DNA of 64,000 bases from an uncultured Collinsella sp. GTDB lineage: Bacteria; Actinomycetota; Coriobacteriia; Coriobacteriales; Coriobacteriaceae. The stretch covers positions 15,665 through 79,664 of the forward strand of contig CAUHCN010000006.1 in the NCBI GenBank assembly GCA_959604825.1, given 5' to 3'. A model generated the notes under the pieces. It did not search any database. It was not told the origin of the DNA and saw only the letters and a program-made list of their open reading frames with translations. A program made the translations under genes and the position numbers. Shown one piece after another: positions 25,674 to 33,995 of this stretch (positions are counted from its first letter, which is position 1; every line of letters starts with the position of its first letter).

Positions 25674-27008
25674 ATGAGCACACAGACCGAGCCCAAGCTC
25701 GTCACGCAAATCGACTTCGCCCGCGCCGGGCAGATCACGCCGCAGATGAAGGAAGTCGCCGAGCGCGAGCATCGCGACCCCGAGTACATCCGCGAGCGCG
25801 TGGCCGACGGCCGCATCGCCATTCCCGCCAACATCGTGCATATCAAAAAGGGCATGCGCGCCTTTGGTGTCGGCGAGGGCCTGTCCACCAAGGTCAACGT
25901 CAACCTGGGCATCTCGGGCGACAAGGCCGATGCCGCCGAGGAATGGAAGAAGGTCAAGATCGCCGAGGACTTTGGCGCCGACGCCATCATGGACCTTTCC
26001 AACTCGGGCAAAACGCGCCAGTTCCGCCAGCAGCTCATCGACGAGACGCCGCTCATGGTGGGCACCGTCCCCATGTACGACGCCATCGGCTACATGGAAA
26101 AGCCGCTGGTCAAGCTGACCAAGGACGACCTGTTCGAGGTCGTGCGCGCGCACGCCGAGGATGGCGTGGACTTTATGACCATCCACTGCGGCATCAACAA
26201 GTCGGTCACCAAGACCTTTAAGGAGACCGGCCGCCTGATGAACATCGTCAGTCGCGGCGGCTCGCTGCTGTTTGGCTGGATGGAGGTCACCGGCAACGAA
26301 AACCCCTTCTACGAGTACTTTGACGAGCTGCTCGAGATTTGCCACGAGTACGACGTGACGATTTCGCTCGGCGACTCCTGCCGCCCGGGCTGCCTCTACG
26401 ACTCCAACGATGCCACCGAGACCGCTGAGATGATCGAGCTGGGCAAGCTGTGCAAGCGCGCTTGGGCCGCCGGCGTCCAGGTCATGGTCGAGGGCCCGGG
26501 TCACATGGCGCTCGACGAGATCGCCGCCAACATGAAACTTCAGAAGCGCCTGTGCCACAATGCCCCGTTCTATGTGCTCGGGCCGCTGGTGACCGATATC
26601 GGCGTGGGTTACGACCACATCACCGCTGCCATCGGCGGCGCCATCTCCGCCAGCTCCGGTGCCGACTTCCTGTGCTACGTGACGCCGGCCGAGCACCTGT
26701 GCCTGCCCAACGCCCAGGACGTGCTCGATGGCCTTATGGCCACTAAGATTGCCGCGCACGCCGCCGATATCGCCAAGAAGGTACCCCACGCCCGCGACAT
26801 GGACGACAAGATGGGCCAGGCACGCCGCAAGCTCGACTGGGACTCCATGTGGAAGTGCGCGCTCGACCCGGTCACCGGCAAGAAGCGCTACGAGGAGTCC
26901 CCCGCCGCCACCGAGGGCACCTGCACCATGTGTGGCAAGATGTGCGCCGTCCGCACCGTCAACAAGGTGTTCGAGGGTACGACGATCGATCTCGGCATGG
27001 AGGACTAA
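25674..27008 (+). CDS. thiC: Phosphomethylpyrimidine synthase ThiC
   Basis: A radical SAM enzyme that rearranges aminoimidazole ribotide to hydroxymethylpyrimidine phosphate for thiamine. The 444 residues are the short form without the N-terminal extension seen in E. coli. Seen: MVEGPGHMALDEI near residue 275, GADFLCYVTPAEHL near residue 325, and a C-terminal cluster motif GTCTMCGKMC. Only three residues lie between the second and third cysteines, against four in the usual CX2CX4C. A TPP riboswitch precedes it, which favours thiamine over the benzimidazole (Bza) paralogues. GGGAG precedes the ATG. Confidence 0.94.
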   Translation: MSTQTEPKLVTQIDFARAGQITPQMKEVAEREHRDPEYIRERVADGRIAIPANIVHIKKGMRAFGVGEGLSTKVNVNLGISGDKADAAEEWKKVKIAEDFGADAIMDLSNSGKTRQFRQQLIDETPLMVGTVPMYDAIGYMEKPLVKLTKDDLFEVVRAHAEDGVDFMTIHCGINKSVTKTFKETGRLMNIVSRGGSLLFGWMEVTGNENPFYEYFDELLEICHEYDVTISLGDSCRPGCLYDSNDATETAEMIELGKLCKRAWAAGVQVMVEGPGHMALDEIAANMKLQKRLCHNAPFYVLGPLVTDIGVGYDHITAAIGGAISASSGADFLCYVTPAEHLCLPNAQDVLDGLMATKIAAHAADIAKKVPHARDMDDKMGQARRKLDWDSMWKCALDPVTGKKRYEESPAATEGTCTMCGKMCAVRTVNKVFEGTTIDLGMED

Positions 27009-27095
27009 CTCGTCACCGGAGCCGCAATCGGTAACATGGTGTTCGTCAATTGTTGACGTGTGAACATTTGCTTGCATTTGCGTAAAGATTGCATC

Positions 27096-27134
27096 GCCCG
27101 CCCGGGTTCGACATAGAGTCGGCCCGGGCATCTT
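27096..27134 (+). terminator. Probable terminator after thiC
   Basis: CCCGGGTTCGAC pairs with GTCGGCCCGGG with a small bulge around ATAGA, then CATCTTT follows. It overlaps the putative -10 box of thiD, so it insulates thiD from thiC. Confidence 0.6.
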
Positions 27135-27140
27135 TATAAT
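27135..27140 (+). promoter_or_regulatory. Candidate -10 box for thiD
   Basis: A perfect TATAAT directly after the thiC terminator stem, 47 bases before the thiD ATG. No clear -35 hexamer is seen because the stem occupies that position. Confidence 0.4.
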
Positions 27141-27186
27141 GCTGGCTTAAAGACCCATTTGATTCCGACCGAACAAGGGAGCAAAC

Positions 27187-28017
27187 ATGGATCGCAGTAA
27201 GGTACCTGCCGTCCTGTCCATCGCAGGATCCGATTCCAGCGGTGGCGCCGGCATTCAGGCCGACATCAAGACCATCACGGCGCACCGCCTGTATGCCGAG
27301 ACGGCCATCACCGCCATCACCGCACAAAACACGCTCGGTGTCACCGCCGTGCAGAATATCTCCCCTGATATCGTCGCTGCGCAGATCGACGCCGTATTTG
27401 ACGATATCCGCCCCAGCGCCGTCAAGATCGGCATGGTTTCCTCTGCCGAGATTATCGAGGTTATCGCCGACCGCCTGAGCGCCTGGAACGCGACAAACGT
27501 GGTCGTCGACCCCGTCATGGTAGCCACCTCGGGCGCACGGCTGATTGCCGAAGATGCCGCCGAGGCGCTCACCCGCCGCCTGTTCCCACTAGCAACCGTC
27601 ATCACGCCCAATATTCCCGAGGCCATGGCCCTGCTCGACTACGAGGTCGACTCCGAGCGCACACAGCAAAATGCTGCCATGCTCCTCACCCGCCGCTTTG
27701 GTTGCGCATCCCTCGTTAAGGGTGGGCATCTTGTCAACGAGGCCAACGATGTATTGGCCGAACCCGCGCCACTCGATGACGAGGGCAACCATCTGGGCGA
27801 TCCGCTCACCACGTGGTTCCGCCACAAGCGCATCGAGACCGACAACACACACGGCACCGGCTGCACGCTTTCGTCCGCCATCGCCTGCGCGCTGGCCCAG
27901 GGCATGGATCTTGCCGATGCCGTCAACGCCGGCAAGGCCTACCTAACCGGCGCTCTCGCCGCCGGCTTTGACATGGGCAAAGGCTCTGGCCCCGTCAACC
28001 ACATGTGGCAATATTAA
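27187..28017 (+). CDS. thiD: Hydroxymethylpyrimidine / phosphomethylpyrimidine kinase
   Basis: Phosphorylates HMP and HMP-P to HMP-PP in thiamine synthesis. The 276 residues are normal. Seen: N-terminal VLSIAGSDSSGGAGIQADIK, VVDPVMVATSGA near residue 105, and the ribokinase-type anion-hole motif DNTHGTGCTLSSAIA near residue 220. AAGGGAG precedes the ATG. It is close to thiC but has its own probable promoter. The coupling enzymes thiE and thiG are not in the window. Confidence 0.95.
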   Translation: MDRSKVPAVLSIAGSDSSGGAGIQADIKTITAHRLYAETAITAITAQNTLGVTAVQNISPDIVAAQIDAVFDDIRPSAVKIGMVSSAEIIEVIADRLSAWNATNVVVDPVMVATSGARLIAEDAAEALTRRLFPLATVITPNIPEAMALLDYEVDSERTQQNAAMLLTRRFGCASLVKGGHLVNEANDVLAEPAPLDDEGNHLGDPLTTWFRHKRIETDNTHGTGCTLSSAIACALAQGMDLADAVNAGKAYLTGALAAGFDMGKGSGPVNHMWQY

Positions 28018-28028
28018 GATTCGCAGCC

Positions 28029-28078
28029 CAAAACCGCCGCAAAGGGGACAGGCACCTTTGCGGCGGTTTTCCCTTTTT
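28029..28078 (+). terminator. Rho-independent terminator after thiD
   Basis: AAAACCGCCGCAAAGG pairs with CCTTTGCGGCGGTTTT, and CCCTTTTT follows. Its centre AAAGGGGACAGGCACCTTT recurs in reverse orientation at 28.73 kb. Confidence 0.85.
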
Positions 28079-28083
28079 GACGT

Positions 28084-28695
28084 CTAGTCGTCGGCGAGTT
28101 GAATTCCCAACAAACCCGAGAGCGCAAGTGCCTGCTCGGCATTGACCGTCAGGCCCCGCAGCTCACGGTAGTCGCCCGAGATGACAGGGGCCGCGAACGC
28201 GCATCGCGATACATCCACGCCGGAAAGCGGCGTCTTGAACACATCGATTCGCGTCAGGTCGCAGCCGTCCAAGCGCAATTGCCCCAGCTTTGCCCCCTGG
28301 AGTGCGGCCTCGGTCAAACGCGTGTCATGCGCAGCCATGGGGCCAATGCGTCCCTCCGAAAGGTTCGCATAGCTCAAATCGCACGATGTAAACGACACGC
28401 TCGACAGACGCGCCCTGAGCAAGTTGAGCCCCGGCGCCGAGCAGTCAACGAAGTCGCAGCGGTTGAGCCAGCAGCCTTCCATGTTGCAGCGGATAAAGCG
28501 GCAACCGCGAAACACCACGTCGCGAAACGTCGAGCCGCTCCAGTCAACGCTATCGAACTCGCAAGATCGGAACACGACGCCATCGAAGGTCGCGCCGTTC
28601 GCCACGTCGCAGGCAAGATCCAAATCCTCAAAAGCGGTATTGGAGACGAGCTCATCGCCCTCGGCAAAGAGGTCGATGAGCTCGTCCATGCCCAT
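28084..28695 (-). CDS. Pentapeptide-repeat protein
   Basis: A 203-residue protein dominated by A(D/N)LXX-like repeats from about residue 25 to 150, for example FDGVVFRSCEFDSVDWSGS, FRDVVFRGCRFIRCNMEGC and FVDCSAPGLNLLRARLSSVS. Such repeats form a right-handed quadrilateral beta-helix. Some relatives (Qnr, MfpA) mimic DNA and protect gyrase, but most have no known role, and I do not assign one. The start is uncertain: ATG at 28695 or 28689, neither with a strong ribosome site. The gene is bracketed by two terminators with the same core sequence in opposite orientation. Confidence 0.75.
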   Translation of the reverse strand: MGMDELIDLFAEGDELVSNTAFEDLDLACDVANGATFDGVVFRSCEFDSVDWSGSTFRDVVFRGCRFIRCNMEGCWLNRCDFVDCSAPGLNLLRARLSSVSFTSCDLSYANLSEGRIGPMAAHDTRLTEAALQGAKLGQLRLDGCDLTRIDVFKTPLSGVDVSRCAFAAPVISGDYRELRGLTVNAEQALALSGLLGIQLADD

Positions 28696-28725
28696 ATGGC
28701 AGCCAATCCGTTCGTTTACCCGGGC

Positions 28726-28764
28726 AAAACCACCACAAAGGTGCCTGTCCCCTTTGCGGTGGCT
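28726..28764 (-). terminator. Terminator after the SGNH hydrolase gene
   Basis: On the minus strand CCACCGCAAAGG pairs with CCTTTGTGGTGG, and TTTTGCC follows. The AAAGGGGACAGGCACCTTT core is identical to that in the thiD terminator, read along the direction of the upstream gene in both cases. Confidence 0.75.
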
Positions 28765-28774
28765 TGGGGTCGCG

Positions 28775-29434
28775 CTACTCACCGAGCATCTCTTGGAGCT
28801 TGGCTGCCACGGCATGTCCCAGGCTCTCGTGGCTTTCGGGCATCATATGCAGATAGTCGATATCGCCCGGCTCGGCAAACTCGGCGGCATTCAAAAAGTC
28901 GCAGCCAAACTGCTCGGCCACGTGCGCATAGTACTCGCCAAAATGTTCAGATGCCTCGACGGAACGCTCGTCAAAATCGGTCATATATACATCGGCGATC
29001 TGCGGCTTGATCTTGATAGGAGCCATCAGCAGGATGCGCGGGCAAGGCGCAGCGTCGGTCCACGGAAACGCGCGGACGGCGCGAATCAGCGCCATGGCGC
29101 CACGGGCGATATCGGAAGCTGTCACGTTAAAGACCGTCTTACAGTCGTTGGTGCCCAGCATGATCACAATGGCGTCCAGCGGCTTATGAGCCTCGAGCAG
29201 CATCGGAAGCGCGCGAATGCCGTTGAGGTTAGTGTCCAGATGGCACATGTCGTCGCGTACCGTCGTGCGGCCGTTGAGGCCTTCTTCAATTACATGCCAG
29301 CCCTCGCCTAAGTCACGTTGGACCACGCCACACCAGCGCACATCCTGCGCATAGCGCACCGCGGTACCGTCGCGCATGCCCGCCGGATCGTAACCATAGG
29401 TGTTGCTGTCACCAAAGCACAGAACGTTTTTCAT
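28775..29434 (-). CDS. SGNH/GDSL-type esterase or acylhydrolase
   Basis: A 219-residue hydrolase. Seen: block I CFGDSNTYGYDP with the nucleophile serine near residue 8, the glycine block EGLNGRTT near residue 50, block III GTNDCK near residue 85, and block V YLHMMPESHESLG with the catalytic histidine near residue 200. No signal peptide is visible, so it is probably cytoplasmic. The layout resembles arylesterase/TesA-like enzymes; the natural substrate is unknown. The ATG at 29434 has GGTGAGC upstream. Confidence 0.85.
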   Translation of the reverse strand: MKNVLCFGDSNTYGYDPAGMRDGTAVRYAQDVRWCGVVQRDLGEGWHVIEEGLNGRTTVRDDMCHLDTNLNGIRALPMLLEAHKPLDAIVIMLGTNDCKTVFNVTASDIARGAMALIRAVRAFPWTDAAPCPRILLMAPIKIKPQIADVYMTDFDERSVEASEHFGEYYAHVAEQFGCDFLNAAEFAEPGDIDYLHMMPESHESLGHAVAAKLQEMLGE

Positions 29435-29452
29435 CGTAAGCTCACCACTCAA

Positions 29453-29487
29453 TAAAAAGCCGACAGGAGCAGCCTCTCCCGTCGGCT
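29453..29487 (-). terminator. Rho-independent terminator after the PARG-like gene
   Basis: On the minus strand GCCGACGGGA pairs with TCCTGTCGGC, then TTTTTATT follows. It separates the PARG-like gene from the SGNH gene. Confidence 0.85.
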
Positions 29488-29512
29488 CGGTATATCGCAT
29501 CACGAGCACCGT

Positions 29513-30646
29513 TTACAGGTACTTGCGCCAGTCGTCGTCATCCTCGTCATCCTCGGCAGCGGCCTGAGCCTGCTCGGCGGCACGGGCGGCTGCGGCGCGG
29601 GCGGCAACCTGAGCATAGGACTCCTCGTTTCGCTCGGGGAAGTTTGCCAGCACGTGCTCGAATTTGGCGAAGTCCTCGTCCCAGCGCGTAGAGGGCACGG
29701 CAAAGAAGACCTGCTTGACCTTGAAGTCGCCCGATGCGAGCTCCTTGCGGAAGAGCTCGGCCACGGCCTCTGCGTCAAAGCCGTTGTTCTCGCAGCCCCA
29801 AGCACCCACTACGAGCTTCTCGCGGCCAAGCTCATCGCAGATAGCAAGCACAAAGCGAATGCGGTCGCGCAGGGCGTCAAGCAAGGCATCGTCGCTCACG
29901 CGGTACTCCTGGCGAGCACGCTTGGCGTTGGGTGCAGCGGCGACGATCACGTCGGCATAGGCGTGCACATGCTTGCGCTCGAAGCGCACCGCGGGCACCA
30001 CCAGCGCACGGTTGCGGTACAGCTCACAGTTGATGTTGCGGCGACGGTTCTCACCGTACCATTTACGCTGCTTATCGAGGACGTTGTACAGATACGAATC
30101 GGCGCACAGCGTGGCCTCCTGGCCCAGATAACCCTGAATATATCCACCGCCCGGATTGGTAAACGAGGCAAAGGCGAGCACGGCCATGTCGCAGAACTGC
30201 GCATAGCCGCGACCGTTATCGAGGATTGCCTGCGTGGCGGAGGCATCAAGCACAGTGACCTCGGGCAGGACCGGAGCGGGCTCCTCAGCAGGCGCGGACT
30301 CAGCTTCGGCGATTTCCTCGGCAGGCTCCTCGACGGGCTCGGGCGCCGCCTCGGTCTCGGGCGCTGCCTCGACCTCGGCAGTCTCCGCGTTCTCGACGTC
30401 CTCGGCGACCTGCTCTTCGGGGGCCACAGCAGTCTGAACCTTGGCCTTCATCGCCGCGACAAAGCCGGTGGGCATGCCGTCAAACTCGCGAACACCGGCA
30501 AGCGAACGCTCGATATCCTTGGCGCAGGTCTCGGACACAGTCATCACATGGCGCTCGGCGGCCTTGGCACGGGCCTCGCGCTTGGGATTGGGCTGACCCG
30601 CTCGGTTGGACCTGCGGTTACGGTTCCTGTTGTCGACGTCTGCCAT
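29513..30646 (-). CDS. PARG-like macrodomain protein (TIGR02452 type) with acidic insertion and altered catalytic motif
   Basis: A 377-residue protein. A basic N-terminus (residues 1-30) and a conserved helix region are followed by a low-complexity A/E/P-rich stretch at about 76-128, then the macrodomain. Seen: FASFTNPGGGYIQGYLGQE at residues 158-177, the bacterial PARG signature GGG-X7-QE. The family motif is QEE; here the second glutamate is alanine (QEATL), and in the studied bacterial enzyme that residue is the catalytic one. Activity is therefore in doubt; ADP-ribose binding is plausible. The C-terminus is acidic. GGTGACC precedes the ATG. No ADP-ribosyltransferase is adjacent. Confidence 0.8.
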   Translation of the reverse strand: MADVDNRNRNRRSNRAGQPNPKREARAKAAERHVMTVSETCAKDIERSLAGVREFDGMPTGFVAAMKAKVQTAVAPEEQVAEDVENAETAEVEAAPETEAAPEPVEEPAEEIAEAESAPAEEPAPVLPEVTVLDASATQAILDNGRGYAQFCDMAVLAFASFTNPGGGYIQGYLGQEATLCADSYLYNVLDKQRKWYGENRRRNINCELYRNRALVVPAVRFERKHVHAYADVIVAAAPNAKRARQEYRVSDDALLDALRDRIRFVLAICDELGREKLVVGAWGCENNGFDAEAVAELFRKELASGDFKVKQVFFAVPSTRWDEDFAKFEHVLANFPERNEESYAQVAARAAAARAAEQAQAAAEDDEDDDDWRKYL

Positions 30647-30706
30647 AAGTGGTCACCTTTCCTGTCGCTGCCGCTATCGGCTTTTCTCATCCATGATACC
30701 CCGCCG

Positions 30707-30738
30707 CGCACAAAAAAGACGGCCCCGAAGGACCGCCT
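30707..30738 (-). terminator. Rho-independent terminator after the Bax-inhibitor family gene
   Basis: On the minus strand GGCGGTCC pairs with GGGGCCGTC through G-U pairs, followed by six T. Confidence 0.75.
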
Positions 30739-30786
30739 TTCGCATCGTTTTACCGTGTCCGGCAGGAAGCATCGCAATGCCGCGCT

Positions 30787-31482
30787 TTAATCGCGACGGC
30801 CGAGGATGTTCAGAATGCGCAGGAACACGTTGATGATGTCCACGAACAGGTTGGATGCCATGAGCACGGCGTTGGGCAGCGTGGGCGGCACCGTCGTTGC
30901 CACATAGGTGTCGTAGCCGATGAAGCCGGCGAACACCACGATCACGATCAGGTCGGTGATGGACTGCGAAACGCCCATGAACATCAGCACGATCTCGACC
31001 AGAATCGTGGCAAACAGGATGCCAAAACCAATGCCATACACACGCTGGAAGAACTTGGGGAAGGTCACGCCCAGCGCACCAAAGACAAAGGTGATGGCGG
31101 CCGTGGCGATAAAGGCGGTGTTAATGGTAGGCAGGTCGTAGTTGGCAAGACCAAACGACGCCGTCAGGCCAAAGGTGCTCGCAAAGACCACGTAGCCCAC
31201 GAGTGACAGGCCCACGGACTGTTTGCTGGCAGCAGCCGACATCATGACCATGCCGACGATGGTCAAAATAAATGAGCCAAAGACCAGCGGCAAAGCGGCG
31301 CCGCTCATCATCATGCGCGCAAACGACATGGTGCTCGTAAAGTAAGCACCGGCGCCCATGGCGCAAAAGCCCAAAAAGATGAGAGCAGACATGACAAGGT
31401 TGTACGCGCGCGGCGACATCTCCTTGGCACGGCTTGCGCCGGTCTCGATGGGGCCATTCTGATAGCCCTGGATATCGTTCAT
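30787..31482 (-). CDS. Bax inhibitor-1 / YccA family membrane protein
   Basis: A 231-residue protein with about seven membrane helices, the size of bacterial YccA/BsYetJ relatives. Seen: a short N-terminal tail, then hydrophobic segments starting NLVMSALIFLGFCAMGAGAY, and a C-terminal GYDTYVATTVPP loop with the acidic residue conserved in the pH-sensing calcium-leak proteins. Family members act as proton-gated calcium channels or modulate membrane proteases; the role here is not known. GAAAGGAC precedes the ATG. It is a single gene. Confidence 0.87.
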   Translation of the reverse strand: MNDIQGYQNGPIETGASRAKEMSPRAYNLVMSALIFLGFCAMGAGAYFTSTMSFARMMMSGAALPLVFGSFILTIVGMVMMSAAASKQSVGLSLVGYVVFASTFGLTASFGLANYDLPTINTAFIATAAITFVFGALGVTFPKFFQRVYGIGFGILFATILVEIVLMFMGVSQSITDLIVIVVFAGFIGYDTYVATTVPPTLPNAVLMASNLFVDIINVFLRILNILGRRD

Positions 31483-31562
31483 AATTTCGTCCTTTCAAAA
31501 AGCACCGCGACGGCGCCGTAGCTGACAAGTTTCCTGCCATTGTACCCGAACGCCACGCGTTC

Positions 31563-31901
31563 TTACCTGCGGCGCTCGCTCTCGAGTGTTCGGTCGAACG
31601 CCCACACCCACCAACGCATCAGATGAGTCTGCGAGCCATCCGGTCGCTCGCGTGCCTGTTCTTCCAGATACAGTTCGGTCGCATGTCCGCCAAAACGAAC
31701 CTTATACGTTGCCGTACGAATGCCGTGAACCGTCAGGCCAAACCCAGTGGTCGAGACAATCTCGTCAATCGTAAAGCAACGACCGTCGACCCAGCAGACG
31801 GTGACCGGCACGACCTGTCCGCCCGCGAGGATGCGAGCCACGACGTCCACATACTGCTTGTGCACGCGCCGAGTTTTGCCATCTGTCTGTCGATATTCCA
31901 T
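31563..31901 (-). CDS. Small conserved-looking protein of unknown function
   Basis: A 112-residue soluble protein. Seen: a basic start (EYRQTDGKTRRVHKQYVDVV), then a beta-rich region with VPVTVCWVDGRCFTIDEI, TYKVRFGGHATELYLEE and MRWWVWAFDR. The WVDGR and WW..F pattern recalls a small actinobacterial domain of unknown function (DUF6504-like), but I am not sure. The start is uncertain: the ATG at 31901 has GGAG only two bases away, and an ATG at 31922 is an alternative. It has no close neighbours on the same strand. Confidence 0.6.
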   Translation of the reverse strand: MEYRQTDGKTRRVHKQYVDVVARILAGGQVVPVTVCWVDGRCFTIDEIVSTTGFGLTVHGIRTATYKVRFGGHATELYLEEQARERPDGSQTHLMRWWVWAFDRTLESERRR

Positions 31902-32151
31902 GTCTCCTATTATCGAACGCATGTTTGCATATTGTAAAGCGAACAGACTGTGGTTTTGGGGTGTTGGGGCGCGCGCACGTGTCCTCATGGTGTGTTAGCA
32001 AAAAGAACACCCACGGTCAACAGGGCTAATATTCATTTTTAGTGCCAAAAAATTCACTGCTCCCATCAGAACTCGGTAAAGAAACCCGCAGGAGGTGATA
32101 CGATTTATCATGTTTCTGTAACGTGCCTGCAAACTTCGAGAAAGCCCATAT

Positions 32152-33201
32152 ATGGACGTAACGTTCTCAACCTTCCTCGGCCAACTTGTGTCGAACCCAG
32201 TCCTTGCCGTCACCGTGATCCTCGCGCTCGGCGCCATCTTCGTCAATGGATGGACCGACGCACCCAACGCCATCGCGACCTGCGTCACTACGCGTTGCAT
32301 GCCCGCCCGCGCCGCTATTCTCATGAGTGCCGCATTCAACTTCCTTGGCGTGCTCATCATGACGCACTTTAACGCGAGCGTCGCCAACACCATCTCCCAT
32401 ATTGTCGACTTTGGCGGAAACAGCACCATGGCGCTCGCCTGTCTGTGCGCGGCGCTGTTCTCCATCGTCGTCTACGGCGCCACAGCGTCGCGTTTTGGCA
32501 TCCCCACCTCGCAAAGCCACAGCCTTATCGCCGGCCTGACCGGTGCCGCCATCGCCCTCGGCGGTGCGAGCAGCGTCAACGTCCACGAGTGGATGAAGGT
32601 CATCTACGGCCTGGCGCTCTCCATCGGTCTGGGCTTTGTCATGGGCTGGGTCCTGTGCAAGCTCGTCTCGATTCTTTTCGCCGCCGCCAACAGGCGACGT
32701 GCCAATGTCTTCTTTAAATACGCTCAGATCGCGAGCGCTGCGGCCATGAGCTTTATGCACGGCGCGCAGGATGGACAGAAGTTCATCGGCGTGCTCTTTT
32801 TAGGCGTGGCCTTTGCCAGCGGCCAGACGAGCGTCGGCGATGCCGGCATCCCCATCTGGATTATGCTGCTATGCTCGGCCACCATGGGCATCGGCACCAG
32901 CGTGGGCGGCGAGCGCATCATCAAGTCCGTTGGCCAGAGCATGGTCAAGCTCGAAAAGTACCAGGGCTTCTCCGCCGACCTGGCGGGCGCCGCGAACCTG
33001 CTGCTTGCCACCCTCACCGGCATCCCCGTGTCCTCCACGCACATCAAGACCTGCGCCATCATGGGCGTCGGTGCCGTCAAACGCCTCTCGGCCATCAACT
33101 TCGGCGTCGTCAAGGACATGATGTTCACCTGGTTCTTCACCTTCCCCGCCTGCGGACTCATCAGCTTTGTCATGGCCAAGCTGTTCATGATGTTCATCTA
33201 G
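32152..33201 (+). CDS. pit: Low-affinity inorganic phosphate transporter, Pit family
   Basis: A 349-residue membrane protein that takes up metal-phosphate with protons. Seen: the first family signature NGWTDAPNAIATCVTTR near residue 32 (a variant of the usual GANDVANA), the second copy MSFMHGAQDGQKFIG near residue 200, and PVSSTHIKTCAIMGVG near residue 300. About ten membrane helices are expected. The DUF47 gene follows 67 bases later, the standard Pit partner. GAGAAAG precedes the ATG. With the pst operon at 38-42 kb, the cell has both low- and high-affinity phosphate uptake. Confidence 0.92.
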   Translation: MDVTFSTFLGQLVSNPVLAVTVILALGAIFVNGWTDAPNAIATCVTTRCMPARAAILMSAAFNFLGVLIMTHFNASVANTISHIVDFGGNSTMALACLCAALFSIVVYGATASRFGIPTSQSHSLIAGLTGAAIALGGASSVNVHEWMKVIYGLALSIGLGFVMGWVLCKLVSILFAAANRRRANVFFKYAQIASAAAMSFMHGAQDGQKFIGVLFLGVAFASGQTSVGDAGIPIWIMLLCSATMGIGTSVGGERIIKSVGQSMVKLEKYQGFSADLAGAANLLLATLTGIPVSSTHIKTCAIMGVGAVKRLSAINFGVVKDMMFTWFFTFPACGLISFVMAKLFMMFI

Positions 33202-33268
33202 TCAAACCGAACGTCCATCCGGACCGTAACACCTCGCCCACCCGTCTTCGCCTCGAAAGGACCCACTC

Positions 33269-33892
33269 ATGGCAAAGAAACCCGATTCGTTCTACTTTGA
33301 CAACTACGTCGCCTGCGCCGACCTCGCCGTCCAGGCCGCCGAGCTGCTTACCAAGATTTTCGAGAACTTCGATCCCGCAAAGATTCACGATATGCTCGAC
33401 AAGATGCATGCGATCGAGCATGCGGCCGACAAGAAGCACCATGAGCTTGAGGACGCCCTGCTCACCGCCTTTATCACCCCGCTTGAGCGCGAGGATCTGG
33501 ACCTGATGAGCTGCTCGCTCGACACCGTGCTCGACCGCATCGAGGGCGTCGTGCAGCGCGTCTACTTCACCAACATCCAGAGCATCCATCCCGATGCCAT
33601 CGTGATCGCCCACAAGGTGACCGACGCCTGCCGCGCCATGAAAGACCTGATGGTCGAGCTGCCTAACTACCGCAAGTCCAAAACGCTGCGCGAGCTCGTC
33701 ATCCAGATCAACACCATCGAGTCCGAGGCCGACGAGCTCTATATCAACGCCATGCGTAACCTGCACGTTAACGGCAAGGACCCGCTCGAGGTCATCGCTT
33801 GGCGTGACGTGTACGCCTTCCTGGAGTACTGCGCCGACTGCTGCGAGAATGTGGCCGATGTCGTGGATTCGATTGTCATGAAGAACAGTTAA
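33269..33892 (+). CDS. DUF47 PhoU-like Pit accessory protein
   Basis: A 207-residue all-helical protein of the DUF47 (PhoU-related) family that is encoded next to Pit transporters in many bacteria and probably controls their activity. Seen: AAELLTKIFENFDPAKIHDM, HAADKKHHELEDALLTAFIT with acidic metal-binding-type residues, and ALLDR-like DTVLDRIEGVVQRVY. GAAAGGACC precedes the ATG. It is likely co-transcribed with pit. The regulatory role is inferred from the family and context. Confidence 0.9.
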   Translation: MAKKPDSFYFDNYVACADLAVQAAELLTKIFENFDPAKIHDMLDKMHAIEHAADKKHHELEDALLTAFITPLEREDLDLMSCSLDTVLDRIEGVVQRVYFTNIQSIHPDAIVIAHKVTDACRAMKDLMVELPNYRKSKTLRELVIQINTIESEADELYINAMRNLHVNGKDPLEVIAWRDVYAFLEYCADCCENVADVVDSIVMKNS

Positions 33893-33916
33893 TTGGGGGT
33901 ACATGTCCCACCGGTC

Positions 33917-33995
33917 GCGGGCCCGGCCACTAATAACCTTTTTCACTCCGGCTGCAAGCAGAGTCGTTCAAAAGGTTATTAGTGGCCGGGCCCGC
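33917..33995. repeat. Perfect 26-bp inverted repeat
   Basis: Arms 33917-33942 and 33970-33995 are exact reverse complements (core GGCCCGGCCACTAATAACC) around a 27-base loop. It begins 25 bases past the DUF47 stop. No T-run is present on either strand, so it is not a classical terminator. Confidence 0.9.

Noticed and set aside
25674..27008. BzaA/BzaF (benzimidazole synthesis) instead of ThiC
   Set aside because: A TPP riboswitch lies directly upstream and thiD follows; Bza genes are normally under cobalamin riboswitches.
25503..27131. Upstream extension of the minus-strand membrane protein to over 700 codons
   Set aside because: The extension is antisense to thiC and the TPP riboswitch. The ATG at 25502 has a good ribosome site.
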